Shown here: in pieces, positions 1-7,329 of the stretch
Position numbering within the stretch: the stretch's first letter is position 1
How the letters are laid out: each line of letters opens with the position of its first letter
Origin: DSYF01 sp041181065
Lineage (GTDB): Bacteria > Verrucomicrobiota > Verrucomicrobiia > Limisphaerales > DSYF01
Assembly: GCA_041181065.1 (NCBI GenBank)
Contig: JBEGQI010000158.1
Span: 1 to 19,099 of the forward strand
Reading direction: 5' to 3'
Length of the DNA stretch: 19,099 nt
Notes under the pieces: model-generated
Databases searched by the model: none
The model's input: only the letters and a program-made list of their open reading frames with translations
Told to the model about the DNA's origin: nothing
Position numbers and translations under genes: made by a program

Positions 1-1698
1 GAAGTTGATTTCCAGCGGTTCGACGAAGCAGCCCAGGCCGATGGCGACGCCGCCCACGAGGACCGCGGCGACCTTGAAGGCCACCATCCGCTCCTGCGGC
101 TTGGACTGCGGGCGGAGGATCCGGCCGTAGACGTCGTGGGCGAGCGCGCCGGTCATCGAGACCAGCAGCCCGCTGAACGTGCTCATGAAGGCCGCGAACG
201 CACCCGCGCAGGTGATGCCGCTGAGGACCGAGCCCAGCACGCCGGTGTTGGCGCCGAGCAGGGTCGGCAGTTCGAGGACGACCTTGTCGGTGCCCTTCGC
301 CCCCACGCCCGCATAGAGCTCCGGCATGAGGTTGCGGCCGATGGCGCCGAAGACCGGCGGGAAGACATAGAAGACGCCGATCAGGATCATGACCCACATT
401 GTCGTGCGCTTGGCGGCGACGCCGTCGGGGTTGGTGTAGAAGCGCACAAGGATGTGCGGCAACCCCGCCGTGCCGCAGACCAGCGCGATGATGAGCGAGT
501 AGGTGTAGAGCAACGAATAGGGCTTGGATTCCTCGGCGGAAAGCTTCGCGGCCTTGGCGGCTTTGGTCGTAAGCGGGCCGAAGGGGGAAAGCCAAGTGGA
601 ATCGGCGGGGGCTTTTTCGGGAAGGGGTTTTCTATCTGATAGCCCCAGTGATGCTAGGTGTTTCGCGCGCGTGCTGCTTGGAAAGATCGCTACCGAATTG
701 CCGCCTACATAGACGACCTCGCTGGCGTTTGTTCTTGTAACGCCTCCGACCATCATGAAATCGCCAGTGATTACGCCAAAGTCTCGCAGGTTTTTCTCAA
801 CATTATCTACCCACTTTTGCCCCGCGAGGGCTTCGCTCTGCTCACATCGCGCAAAAACACCACCACCCAATTCTTTTGCGAGCAAGTAGGTTTTGCCTGT
901 GACCAAGGCGCAATTAACCAGCCAGCCTTCAACTGACACCGTGGCATTTGTGGGTGTCTGTGCGGAGAATTTTGCATCTAAGAACAAGGAACTAGCCTCA
1001 CTCTTAACCTTGAAAACCTTCCAGACATTTTCGGAAACGGTAGGTTGAGTCGTATTTCCGTTCGAATCGAGCTGTTTCCCATAATGCCCATACACCGCCA
1101 TGAGCACGAAGATGGGCACGGAGATGGCGAACATCTTGGCCCAGTATTGAAACGCCTGCACCAGCGTGATGCCTTTCATGCCGCCGAGCGCTACGTTGAG
1201 CGTGATGACCGCGCCCACCAGCACCACGCCCGCCCAATACGGCAGTCCCGGGAAGATGTAGGCCAGCGTCGTCCCCGCGCCTTTCATCTGCGGCATCGTG
1301 TAGAAGAACCCGATGAACAGCACGAAGCACACGGCGATCTTGCGGAACAGCGGCGAATCGAACCGGCCCTCGGCAAAATCCGGAATCGTGTAAGCCCCGA
1401 AGCGGCGCAGCGGCCCGGCGATGAACAGCAGCAGGAACAAATAGCCGCACGCGTAACAGACCGGATACCACAGCGCGTCGTAGCCGCTCGACATCACCAT
1501 GCCAGCGATGCCCATGAAACTGGCGGCGCTGAGGTATTCGCCAGAGATGGCGCTGGCGTTCCAGCCCACGCTCACGCTGCGCCCCGCGACGAAGAAGTCG
1601 CTGGCGGTCTTGGAAGTTTTCGCCGAGCGAAAGCCCATCCAGATCGTCACGACGACGGTGATGGCGCTGAAGGCGAGGATGTAATAGTCGATGTGCAT
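1..1698 (-). CDS. Sodium:solute symporter, ActP/acetate-pyruvate type (C-terminus cut by window edge)
   Basis: Member of the solute:sodium symporter (SSS) family. It probably imports acetate, pyruvate or a similar short carboxylate with Na+ across the inner membrane; the substrate is inferred. I translated the minus strand by hand: the frame stays open from ATG (1698-1696) to base 1, giving 566 codons and no stop. Ten hydrophobic segments are visible at about residues 2-22, 52-70, 78-98, 120-142, 149-170, 180-205, 395-410, 427-450, 488-512 and 537-560. SSS-like motifs include YTIPDFAEGRF near residue 105 and CGTAGLPHILVRFYT near 410. The last ~3 helices of a 13-helix protein would lie outside the window. 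A DUF485 gene ends 52 nt upstream, which is the yjcH-actP arrangement. GGTGA lies 8 nt before the ATG as a possible ribosome site. The loop between helices 6 and 7 is about 185 residues, unusually long for the family. The exact substrate cannot be read from sequence. Confidence 0.88.
   Translation of the reverse strand, partial: MHIDYYILAFSAITVVVTIWMGFRSAKTSKTASDFFVAGRSVSVGWNASAISGEYLSAASFMGIAGMVMSSGYDALWYPVCYACGYLFLLLFIAGPLRRFGAYTIPDFAEGRFDSPLFRKIAVCFVLFIGFFYTMPQMKGAGTTLAYIFPGLPYWAGVVLVGAVITLNVALGGMKGITLVQAFQYWAKMFAISVPIFVLMAVYGHYGKQLDSNGNTTQPTVSENVWKVFKVKSEASSLFLDAKFSAQTPTNATVSVEGWLVNCALVTGKTYLLAKELGGGVFARCEQSEALAGQKWVDNVEKNLRDFGVITGDFMMVGGVTRTNASEVVYVGGNSVAIFPSSTRAKHLASLGLSDRKPLPEKAPADSTWLSPFGPLTTKAAKAAKLSAEESKPYSLLYTYSLIIALVCGTAGLPHILVRFYTNPDGVAAKRTTMWVMILIGVFYVFPPVFGAIGRNLMPELYAGVGAKGTDKVVLELPTLLGANTGVLGSVLSGITCAGAFAAFMSTFSGLLVSMTGALAHDVYGRILRPQSKPQERMVAFKVAAVLVGGVAIGLGCFVEPLEINF
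601..1080 (-). other. Expanded extracytoplasmic loop domain inside the symporter, AT-richer than flanks
   Basis: Codons 207-366 of the symporter lie between transmembrane helices 6 and 7. With the usual N-out topology of SSS proteins this loop is extracytoplasmic. By my count, bases 661-1020 are about 51% G+C, against about 60% in a 60-base sample of the flanking gene (1441-1500). The frame is open throughout and I found no stop. The predicted chain is polar with alternating hydrophobic residues (for example ATVSVEGWLV and SEVVYVGGNSVAIFP), which suggests a small beta-rich domain. I do not recognise it. It could be an acquired in-frame insertion or a lineage-specific loop. Confidence 0.55.
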
Positions 1699-1709
1699 GG
1701 CTTAATTCA

Positions 1710-1778
1710 CCGCGGAGGCGCCGAGGCGCGGAGTTTGGAGAAATCAAAGTTCATCTCTGCGTCTCCGCGTCTCCACGG
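1710..1778. repeat. Inverted repeat of GGAGNCGC type, 24-bp arms (1710-1733 and 1755-1778)
   Basis: The left arm (1710-1733) and the reverse complement of the right arm (1755-1778) match at 18 of 24 positions by eye. Both are built from a CGCGGAGNCGC core, and 21 bases separate them. The right arm lies inside the 3' end of the DUF485 gene and encodes most of its last residues (NRGDAETQR). The left arm sits in the gap before the symporter start. Such 'GGAGACGCGGAGACGC' units are dispersed repeats in some environmental bacterial genomes; that is my recollection, not a search. A transcript could fold into a long imperfect hairpin between the two genes. Confidence 0.65.
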
Positions 1779-2071
1779 TTAACTTCCGCAACTTCTTCCT
1801 GTTCGAGGGCAATCGAGCGCTTGATGAAATAAAACGAGATGCACCACACGGCGGGGAAGAAACCGATGCCGAGGAAGAACCACGTCACGGTGAAGCCGAA
1901 GATGCGCTTGGCCATCAGCTCGGGCGCGAAGTAGTTCGCCAGCGGCAAGCCAAGCAGCACCAGCATGAACGCCAGTGCGCAGGCGATGGAAAGCTTGAGC
2001 TGTTTGCGCATCAGCGAGTGCAGGAACTCTTCGCTGTGCATGTCGAGTTTGGGCGCCGGTTGGTTGTCCAT
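1751..2071 (-). CDS. DUF485 (YjcH-like) inner-membrane protein
   Basis: A small membrane protein of 106 residues, starting at ATG (2071-2069). It has two hydrophobic helices at about residues 28-47 (IACALAFMLVLLGLPLA) and 60-84 (FTVTWFFLGIGFFPAVWCISFYF). The N-terminal segment HSEEFLHSLMRKQLKLSIA and the FxVTWFFLGIGFF-like second helix are typical of DUF485/YjcH. These genes usually sit directly before ActP-type acetate symporters, as here, and may be accessory to transport. The last ~10 residues (NRGDAETQR and neighbours) come from the intergenic-type repeat described at 1710-1778, so the native C-terminus has probably been replaced or extended. No clear Shine-Dalgarno precedes the start. 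Confidence 0.85.
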   Translation of the reverse strand: MDNQPAPKLDMHSEEFLHSLMRKQLKLSIACALAFMLVLLGLPLANYFAPELMAKRIFGFTVTWFFLGIGFFPAVWCISFYFIKRSIALEQEEVAEVNRGDAETQR

Positions 2072-2084
2072 GGGTGCGGCGATG

Positions 2085-2113
2085 GTTTAACCGAATCCTC
2101 GCCATTAAGGCAA
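2085..2113 (-). promoter_or_regulatory. Possible sigma70-type promoter for DUF485-symporter operon
   Basis: On the minus strand TTGCCT (2113-2108) and TTAAAC (2090-2085) are separated by 17 nt. The -10 box is a poor match (3 of 6). Transcription would start only about 7-10 nt before the DUF485 ATG, giving an almost leaderless message. This agrees with the lack of a Shine-Dalgarno sequence there. Weak evidence. Confidence 0.25.
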
Positions 2114-2140
2114 CTGCGGAGCACATCGCATTGGGCTCGA

Positions 2141-2204
2141 AGTCCCGGCTTTGGCCGACTTCCGCAACTGCTGCCCCGCATGCCGCCCGGCTAAAGCCGG
2201 GACT
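2141..2204. repeat. Inverted repeat of AGTCCCGGCTTTAGCCG type, 17-bp arms (2141-2157 and 2188-2204)
   Basis: AGTCCCGGCTTTGGCCG at 2141-2157 and CGGCTAAAGCCGGGACT at 2188-2204 are complementary at 16 of 17 positions, with a 30-nt loop between them. Each arm is itself partly palindromic (GGCTTTAGCC). The pair sits in the 254-nt divergent region between DUF485 and nifJ. It resembles a dispersed repeat unit rather than an operator, and its position upstream of both genes makes a terminator role unlikely. The rest of 2072-2325 shows no gene and no confident promoter for nifJ. Confidence 0.6.
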
Positions 2205-2325
2205 ACAAGCCCGACAAGCCAAACCATGTTGCGGCTTTGGCAAAATATGGCAGGCCCGTTCTCCCCGCTCGTCTAGCCTCAATCTGACCGGAGTCTTGAA
2301 CTTCTTTTGACCTGAAAACTGACGC

Positions 2326-5300
2326 ATGAACGCACGCAAATTGGTAACGCTCGACGGCAATGAAGCCGCCGCCAACATCGCCTATCGCCTCAACGAAGTG
2401 ATGGCGATCTACCCGATCACACCCTCCTCCACCATGGCGGAGTTGTGCGATCAATGGTCGGCCGAAGGGAAGAAGAACCTCTGGAACACCGTGCCCTCGG
2501 TGGTGCAATACCAGAGCGAAGGCGGCGCCGTCGGCGGCGTCCACGGCGCGCTGCAAACCGGCTCGCTCGCGACGACGTTCACCGCGTCGCAGGGCTTGCT
2601 GCTGATGATCCCGAACATGTTCAAGATCGCGGGCGAACTGCTGCCCTGCGTGTTCCATGTCACGGCGCGCACCATCGCCACCCATGCGCTCTCCATTTTC
2701 GGTGACCACAGCGACGTGATGTCCGTGCGATCTTGCGGCTGGGGCATGCTTTGTTCCGCGAGTGTGCAGGAGGCGTGCGACATGGCGCTGATCGCGCAAG
2801 CCGCCACGCTCAAGGCGCGCCTGCCGTTCATCCATTTCTTCGACGGATTCCGCACCTCGCATGAAGTCCAGAAGATCGAGATGCTCTGCGAAGACGACCT
2901 AAAGGCGATGATCGACGACCAACTCATCGCCGCGTTCCGCGCCCGCGGCATGTCACCAAACAGCCCCGTCCTCCGGGGCACGGCGCAGAATCCGGACGCG
3001 TATTTCCAAGGCCGCGAGGCGTGCAATCCGTTCTACGCTGCGACGCCGGACATCGTCCAAGAGGCGATGGACAAGTTCGCCAAGGTGGTCGGCCGCAAAT
3101 ACAACCTGTTCGATTACGTCGGCGCGCCGGATGCCGACAAGGTCATCGTCATCATGGGCTCGGGCGGCGAAGTGGTGCACGAGACCGTAGATTATCTCAC
3201 CAAGCAGGGCGAGAAGGTCGGCGTGCTCAAGGTGCGCCTGTTCCGTCCGTTCGACATGAAGCGCTTCCTGGCTGCGCTGCCCGCGAGCGTTAAGAAAATC
3301 ACCGTGCTCGACCGCACCAAGGAACCCGGTGCGGCGGGTGAGCCAATGTATCAAGATGTGCTCGGCGCCATCGCGGAAACGGTCATGAACGGCACCTCGC
3401 AGTTCAAGACCATGCCGAAGATCGTCGGCGGCCGTTACGGTTTGTCGTCGAAGGAATTCACACCCGCGATGGTCAAGGCGGTGTTCGACAACCTCGCCAG
3501 CGCCACGCCGCGCCACGGTTTCACCGTTGGCATCAATGACGACGTTTCCGGCACGAGCCTGCCCGTGGATGCGAATTTCTCCACCGAACCCGACTCCGTC
3601 ATCCGCGCGATGTTCTACGGCCTCGGCGCAGACGGCACGGTCGGCGCGAACAAGAATTCCATCAAGATCATCGGCGAAGGCACGGAGAACTTCGCGCAAG
3701 GCTACTTCGTCTATGACTCGAAGAAGTCCGGCAGCATGACGGTGTCGCACCTGCGCTTTGGCCCTGAGCCGATCCGCTCCAGCTATCTCGTGAGCCGCGC
3801 CAACTTCGTCGCGTGCCATCTGCCTGGCTTCCTCCAGAAGTATGACATGCTCAAGAACCTCGTGCCCGGCGGTGTCTTCCTGCTGAACACGCCGTTCTCG
3901 AAGGAACAGATCTGGTCGCAGCTCCCGACGCCGGTGCAAAAGCAGCTCATCGCGAAGCAGGCGAAGTTCTACGTCATCGACGCGACCACCGTGGCGCGCA
4001 ACAGCGGCATGGGCGGGCGCATCAACACCATTATGCAGGTCTGTTTCTTTGCGCTGGCCGGCGTGTTGCCGCGCGAGAAAGCCATCGACGCCATCAAATA
4101 TTCGATCAAGAAAACCTACGGCAAGAAGGGCGAAGAAGTCGTGGCGATGAACCTCAAAGCCGTGGACAACACGCTGGAGCATCTGCACGAAGTTCCCCTC
4201 ACCGCGGCCGTCAACGGCACGGGCGCCCTGCTCCCGCCCGTCACCGACAACGCCCCTGCGTTCGTGAAGAATGTGCTGGGCCGCCTCACCGCCGGCGAAG
4301 GCGACGACCTGCCCGTCAGCGCGTTCCCCGTGGACGGCAGCTTCCCGACGGCGACCGCGCAATACGAGAAGCGGAATCTCGCCCTCGAGATTCCCGTGTG
4401 GGACGAGAAGGTCTGCATCCAATGCTTGAAGTGCGTGGCCATCTGCCCGCACGCCACGATTCGCGGCAAGGTCTATGACCCGGCGCAACTCACGAGCGCG
4501 CCCGCTTTATTCAAGTCCGCCGACTCGCGAATTCCCGAGTTCAAGGGCCAGAAGTTCACGCTGCAAGTCGCGGCGGAAGATTGCACGGGCTGCGGCATCT
4601 GCGTGGATGTCTGCCCCGCGCGCAACAAGACCGAGGCGAAGCTGAAGGCCATCAACATGCGCCCGCAGCCGCCCATCCTCGCGGCCGAGAAGACCAACTG
4701 GGATTTCTTCCTCGATGTGCCCGAGTTCGACCGCCGCAAAGTGAAGACCACCGCGCTCCGCCAGCAGCAGTTGCTGCAACCGCTCTTCGAGTTTAGCGGC
4801 GCGTGCGCGGGCTGCGGTGAGACGCCCTACATCAAGATGCTTTCGCAACTTTTCGGCGACCGCATGGTCGTGGCGAATGCCACGGGTTGTTCGTCCATCT
4901 ATGGCGGCAACCTGCCGACAACGCCGTATGCCAAGAACAAATGCGGGCAGGGCCCGACTTGGTGCAATTCGTTGTTTGAAGACAACGCCGAGTTTGGCCT
5001 CGGCTTCCGCGTGTCCATCGACAAGCAGCGGGAGTTCGCGGCCGAACTCGTTAAAAAACTCGCCCCGCAACTCGGCGACGATTTGGTCACCGCAATCTTG
5101 AACGCGAACCAGTCCGACGAAGCGGGCATCTTCGACCAGCGCGAACGCGTCGCCGCGTTGAAGCAGAAAATCACGAAGCTCGACGCTCCCGAAGCGAAGC
5201 TGCTCCTGCCCATCGTGGACACGCTTGTGAAGCGCAGCGTGTGGATCCTCGGCGGCGACGGCTGGGCCTACGACATCGGCTACGGTGGCCTCGATCACGT

Positions 5301-5931
5301 CCTTGCCGCAGGCCGCGACGTGAACGTGCTCGTCATGGACACGGAGGTTTACTCCAACACCGGCGGCCAGATGTCGAAGTCCACTCCGCGCGGTGCCGTG
5401 GCAAAGTTCGCCGCGGGCGGCAAGCCGGCGGGCAAGAAGGACCTCGGCCTCATCGCCATGACCTACGGCAACATCTACGTCGCGAGCGTCGCGATGGGCG
5501 CGAAGGACGAGCACACGCTCAAGGCGTTCGTCGAAGCGGAGAGTTATCCCGGACCGTCGCTGATCATCGCCTACAGCCATTGCATCGCGCACGGCATCGC
5601 GCTCGACCTCGGCGTCGGCGCGAAGCAGCAGAAGGCCGCCGTTGAATCCGGCCAGTGGCTGCTCTACCGCTACGACCCACGCCGCGCTGAACGCGGCGAG
5701 AACCCGCTGCAGCTCGATTCCGGCGCCGCCAAAAGCAAGGTGCAGGATTACATGCTCACGGAGAACCGCTTCAAAATGCTCACGAAGAGCCGGCCGGACG
5801 AGGCGAAGAAGTTCTTCGCGCAGGCGCAGGTGGACGCGGACCGCCGCTGGAAGTTCTACGAATACCTGGCGCAACGCCCCGGCACCGGAGCCACGGCTAC
5901 CGCTGCAACACAACCCTCATCCGTGGAGTGA
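2326..5931 (+). CDS. nifJ: Pyruvate:ferredoxin (flavodoxin) oxidoreductase, single-chain
   Basis: Cytoplasmic enzyme oxidising pyruvate plus CoA to acetyl-CoA and CO2 while reducing ferredoxin or flavodoxin. The 1201 residues match the usual length of homodimeric PFOR. In order: the N-terminal pyruvate-binding domain with YPITPSS at 29-35, E65 (QSEGGA) and R115, which correspond to Thr31, Glu64 and Arg114 of the Desulfovibrio africanus enzyme; the transketolase-C-like and gamma domains; two [4Fe-4S] ferredoxin motifs, C697/C700/C703/C707 and C753/C756/C759/C763; and the thiamine-diphosphate domain with GGDGWAYDIGYGG near 976. The proximal cluster ligands C827, C830, C855 and C1086 are all present. 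The enzyme therefore looks intact. ATG at 2326 has no obvious Shine-Dalgarno. The stop overlaps the ribosome site of the DHOD-like gene, so the two are co-translated. A function in anaerobic or micro-oxic energy metabolism is inferred from the family. Confidence 0.97.
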   Translation: MNARKLVTLDGNEAAANIAYRLNEVMAIYPITPSSTMAELCDQWSAEGKKNLWNTVPSVVQYQSEGGAVGGVHGALQTGSLATTFTASQGLLLMIPNMFKIAGELLPCVFHVTARTIATHALSIFGDHSDVMSVRSCGWGMLCSASVQEACDMALIAQAATLKARLPFIHFFDGFRTSHEVQKIEMLCEDDLKAMIDDQLIAAFRARGMSPNSPVLRGTAQNPDAYFQGREACNPFYAATPDIVQEAMDKFAKVVGRKYNLFDYVGAPDADKVIVIMGSGGEVVHETVDYLTKQGEKVGVLKVRLFRPFDMKRFLAALPASVKKITVLDRTKEPGAAGEPMYQDVLGAIAETVMNGTSQFKTMPKIVGGRYGLSSKEFTPAMVKAVFDNLASATPRHGFTVGINDDVSGTSLPVDANFSTEPDSVIRAMFYGLGADGTVGANKNSIKIIGEGTENFAQGYFVYDSKKSGSMTVSHLRFGPEPIRSSYLVSRANFVACHLPGFLQKYDMLKNLVPGGVFLLNTPFSKEQIWSQLPTPVQKQLIAKQAKFYVIDATTVARNSGMGGRINTIMQVCFFALAGVLPREKAIDAIKYSIKKTYGKKGEEVVAMNLKAVDNTLEHLHEVPLTAAVNGTGALLPPVTDNAPAFVKNVLGRLTAGEGDDLPVSAFPVDGSFPTATAQYEKRNLALEIPVWDEKVCIQCLKCVAICPHATIRGKVYDPAQLTSAPALFKSADSRIPEFKGQKFTLQVAAEDCTGCGICVDVCPARNKTEAKLKAINMRPQPPILAAEKTNWDFFLDVPEFDRRKVKTTALRQQQLLQPLFEFSGACAGCGETPYIKMLSQLFGDRMVVANATGCSSIYGGNLPTTPYAKNKCGQGPTWCNSLFEDNAEFGLGFRVSIDKQREFAAELVKKLAPQLGDDLVTAILNANQSDEAGIFDQRERVAALKQKITKLDAPEAKLLLPIVDTLVKRSVWILGGDGWAYDIGYGGLDHVLAAGRDVNVLVMDTEVYSNTGGQMSKSTPRGAVAKFAAGGKPAGKKDLGLIAMTYGNIYVASVAMGAKDEHTLKAFVEAESYPGPSLIIAYSHCIAHGIALDLGVGAKQQKAAVESGQWLLYRYDPRRAERGENPLQLDSGAAKSKVQDYMLTENRFKMLTKSRPDEAKKFFAQAQVDADRRWKFYEYLAQRPGTGATATAATQPSSVE
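5925..5928 (+). promoter_or_regulatory. Ribosome binding site (GGAG) fixing the DHOD-like start
   Basis: GGAG at 5925-5928 lies inside the last codons of nifJ, 5 nt before ATG 5934. It favours ATG 5934 over the in-frame GTG at 5928, and implies translational coupling across the nifJ stop (5929-5931). Confidence 0.6.
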
Positions 5932-5933
5932 TT

Positions 5934-6944
5934 ATGGACCTAAGCACAACCTATCTCGGCCTCAAACTCCGCACGCCACTCGTGCCGTCAGCCTCACCGC
6001 TGTCGGAGGACGTGGACAACATCAAGCGCCTCGAAGAGGCGGGCGCCGCCGCGGTCGTCATCTACTCGCTCTTCGAGGAGCAGTTGCGCCGCGACCGCAT
6101 CGAGCTGGCGCATCATCTCGACGCCGGCACCAACAGCTTTGCCGAAGCGCTGACGTATTTCCCCGAGCCCGAGGAATTGAAACTCGGTCCCGAGGAATAC
6201 TTGAAGCACATCGCCCACGCGAAGAAGTCTGTCGACATTCCGATCATCGCGAGCTTGAACGGCTCGTCCGCCGGCGGCTGGACGGATTACGCGAAGCAGA
6301 TCCAGCAAGCCGGCGCGAACGCCATCGAGTTGAACATCTATTACATCCCGACCGACATGGACCTCACCGGCGCCGAGGTCGAACAGACTTACATCGACAT
6401 CCTCAAGGCCGTGAAATCGCAAGTGACCATTCCCGTGGCCGTGAAGCTCAGCCCGTTCTTCAGCAACTTCGCCAACATGGCCAAGCGCCTCGACCAGGCG
6501 GGCGCGAACGGCCTCGTGCTGTTCAACCGGTTCTACCAGCCCGACATCAACCTCGAAACGCTCGAAGTGCAGCCGAACATTTTGCTCAGCACACCGATGG
6601 CGATGCGCGTGCCGTTGCGCTGGGTGGCGATGCTTTATGGCAAAATCAACGCCAGTCTGGCGGGCACCAGCGGCATCCACCGCGCCAGCGACGTGCTCAA
6701 GATGCTCATGGCCGGCGCGGACGTAACGCAGCTTTGCTCCGTGCTCCTGCGCCACGGCGCACGGCAACTGGCCGTGATCGAGCGCGACCTGTGCGAGTGG
6801 ATGGACGTGCACGAATATGAATCCGTGCAGCAGCTGAAGGGCAGCCTGAGCCAGAAGAATTGCGATGACCCGAGCGCCTTCGAGCGCGCTCAATACATGC
6901 GGGCCATCTCCAGCTTCCCCGTGCCGCCGGCGCGGCCGGCATAA
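5934..6944 (+). CDS. Dihydroorotate dehydrogenase-like flavoprotein (COG0167 relative, probably not PyrD)
   Basis: A 336-residue TIM-barrel FMN protein related to dihydroorotate dehydrogenases. Visible family features are the N-terminal MDLSTTYLGLKLRTPLVPSAS, the barrel strand IPIIASLN (102-109), IELN (131-134), VAVKLSPFF with K171 (the FMN-contacting lysine in this family), and a C-terminal GTSGIHRASDVLKMLMAGAD phosphate-binding region (244-263). The catalytic loop after IELN reads IYYIP (135-139), where true DHODs have a Ser-Cys/Ser-Pro-Asn type sequence. The active base is therefore replaced by tyrosine (Y137), which argues against dihydroorotate oxidation. The start was chosen from GGAG 5 nt upstream. 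It forms a two-gene unit with nifJ, which suggests a redox role with PFOR or ferredoxin, or pyruvate-linked chemistry; that is inference. Automatic annotation as pyrD should be treated with caution. Confidence 0.85.
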   Translation: MDLSTTYLGLKLRTPLVPSASPLSEDVDNIKRLEEAGAAAVVIYSLFEEQLRRDRIELAHHLDAGTNSFAEALTYFPEPEELKLGPEEYLKHIAHAKKSVDIPIIASLNGSSAGGWTDYAKQIQQAGANAIELNIYYIPTDMDLTGAEVEQTYIDILKAVKSQVTIPVAVKLSPFFSNFANMAKRLDQAGANGLVLFNRFYQPDINLETLEVQPNILLSTPMAMRVPLRWVAMLYGKINASLAGTSGIHRASDVLKMLMAGADVTQLCSVLLRHGARQLAVIERDLCEWMDVHEYESVQQLKGSLSQKNCDDPSAFERAQYMRAISSFPVPPARPA

Positions 6945-6971
6945 ATTGAAAAGCCACGATGAGGTAGGACA

Positions 6972-6985
6972 GGCAGTCCTCTGCC
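6972..6985. terminator. Small hairpin between convergent genes (weak terminator candidate)
   Basis: GGCAG-TCCT-CTGCC is a perfect 5-bp stem with a 4-nt loop, located between the stops of the DHOD-like gene (6944) and the TfoX-domain gene (6997). No T-run follows on either strand, so it is at best a weak bidirectional stop signal. Confidence 0.22.
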
Positions 6986-6996
6986 CATATAAAACT

Positions 6997-7323
6997 TCAA
7001 CGCTTGCGCGTGGTCTTCTTTGCCGGGATGGCTTTCGCGATGGCGCCCAGAATGGCGGGCAGTTCCACAATCGTTGAGAGCTGGCCTTCTTCGACGAGGT
7101 AATGCTGTTTCGCTCCGGGATACGGCTGGCCCTGTTCACACAACTTCGCCAGAGCCGTGCTTGCTGGGACGATCTTCACATACAGCAAATCGTCACAGAC
7201 CAGCCCAACCACTTTTCCGTCCGCATAGAGCGCGTATTCCCCGAACATCGCCCGCACAGTGAAGCGGACACGATCGTGCAACTTGCCGAGGATGAAATGG
7301 ACGGTCTCCTTTTGGGTGGCCAT
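6997..7323 (-). CDS. TfoX N-terminal domain protein
   Basis: A 108-residue soluble protein consisting of only the TfoX N-terminal domain. The diagnostic stretch is RAMFGEYALYADGKVVGLV followed by CDDLLYVKI (about residues 23-51), matching the MFGxYxLYxDGKxxxLxxDDxLYxK pattern of the family. A lysine/arginine-rich tail (KKTTRKR) ends the protein. The C-terminal TfoX domain of the competence regulator is missing, so a role in competence should not be assumed. Its ATG (7323) is 6 nt after the stop of the AsmA-like gene, so it is probably the last gene of the ABC-transporter operon. The reason for that association is unknown; it may be incidental. No Shine-Dalgarno was seen. Confidence 0.85.
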   Translation of the reverse strand: MATQKETVHFILGKLHDRVRFTVRAMFGEYALYADGKVVGLVCDDLLYVKIVPASTALAKLCEQGQPYPGAKQHYLVEEGQLSTIVELPAILGAIAKAIPAKKTTRKR

Positions 7324-7329
7324 GACCGA

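Noticed and set aside
601..1080. Interruption of the symporter making it a pseudogene
   Set aside because: Codon-by-codon reading on the minus strand showed no stop or frame change. Helices resume in frame on both sides.
1004..1747. 247-codon minus-strand frame in the symporter region, and plus-strand frames at 136-639, 658-936 and 1045-1782
   Set aside because: The true symporter frame is a different minus-strand frame, open from 1698 to 1 with clear transmembrane helices. These frames are shadows.
2953..5913. Two long antisense open frames (511 and 468 codons) opposite nifJ
   Set aside because: nifJ is unmistakable on the plus strand with all catalytic motifs. The antisense products are Arg/His/Ala-rich and low-complexity, as expected from GC-rich third positions.
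5642..6820. 392-codon plus-strand frame across the nifJ-DHOD junction
   Set aside because: It is an out-of-frame shadow of both genes with an Arg/Pro/Ser-rich translation and no family resemblance.
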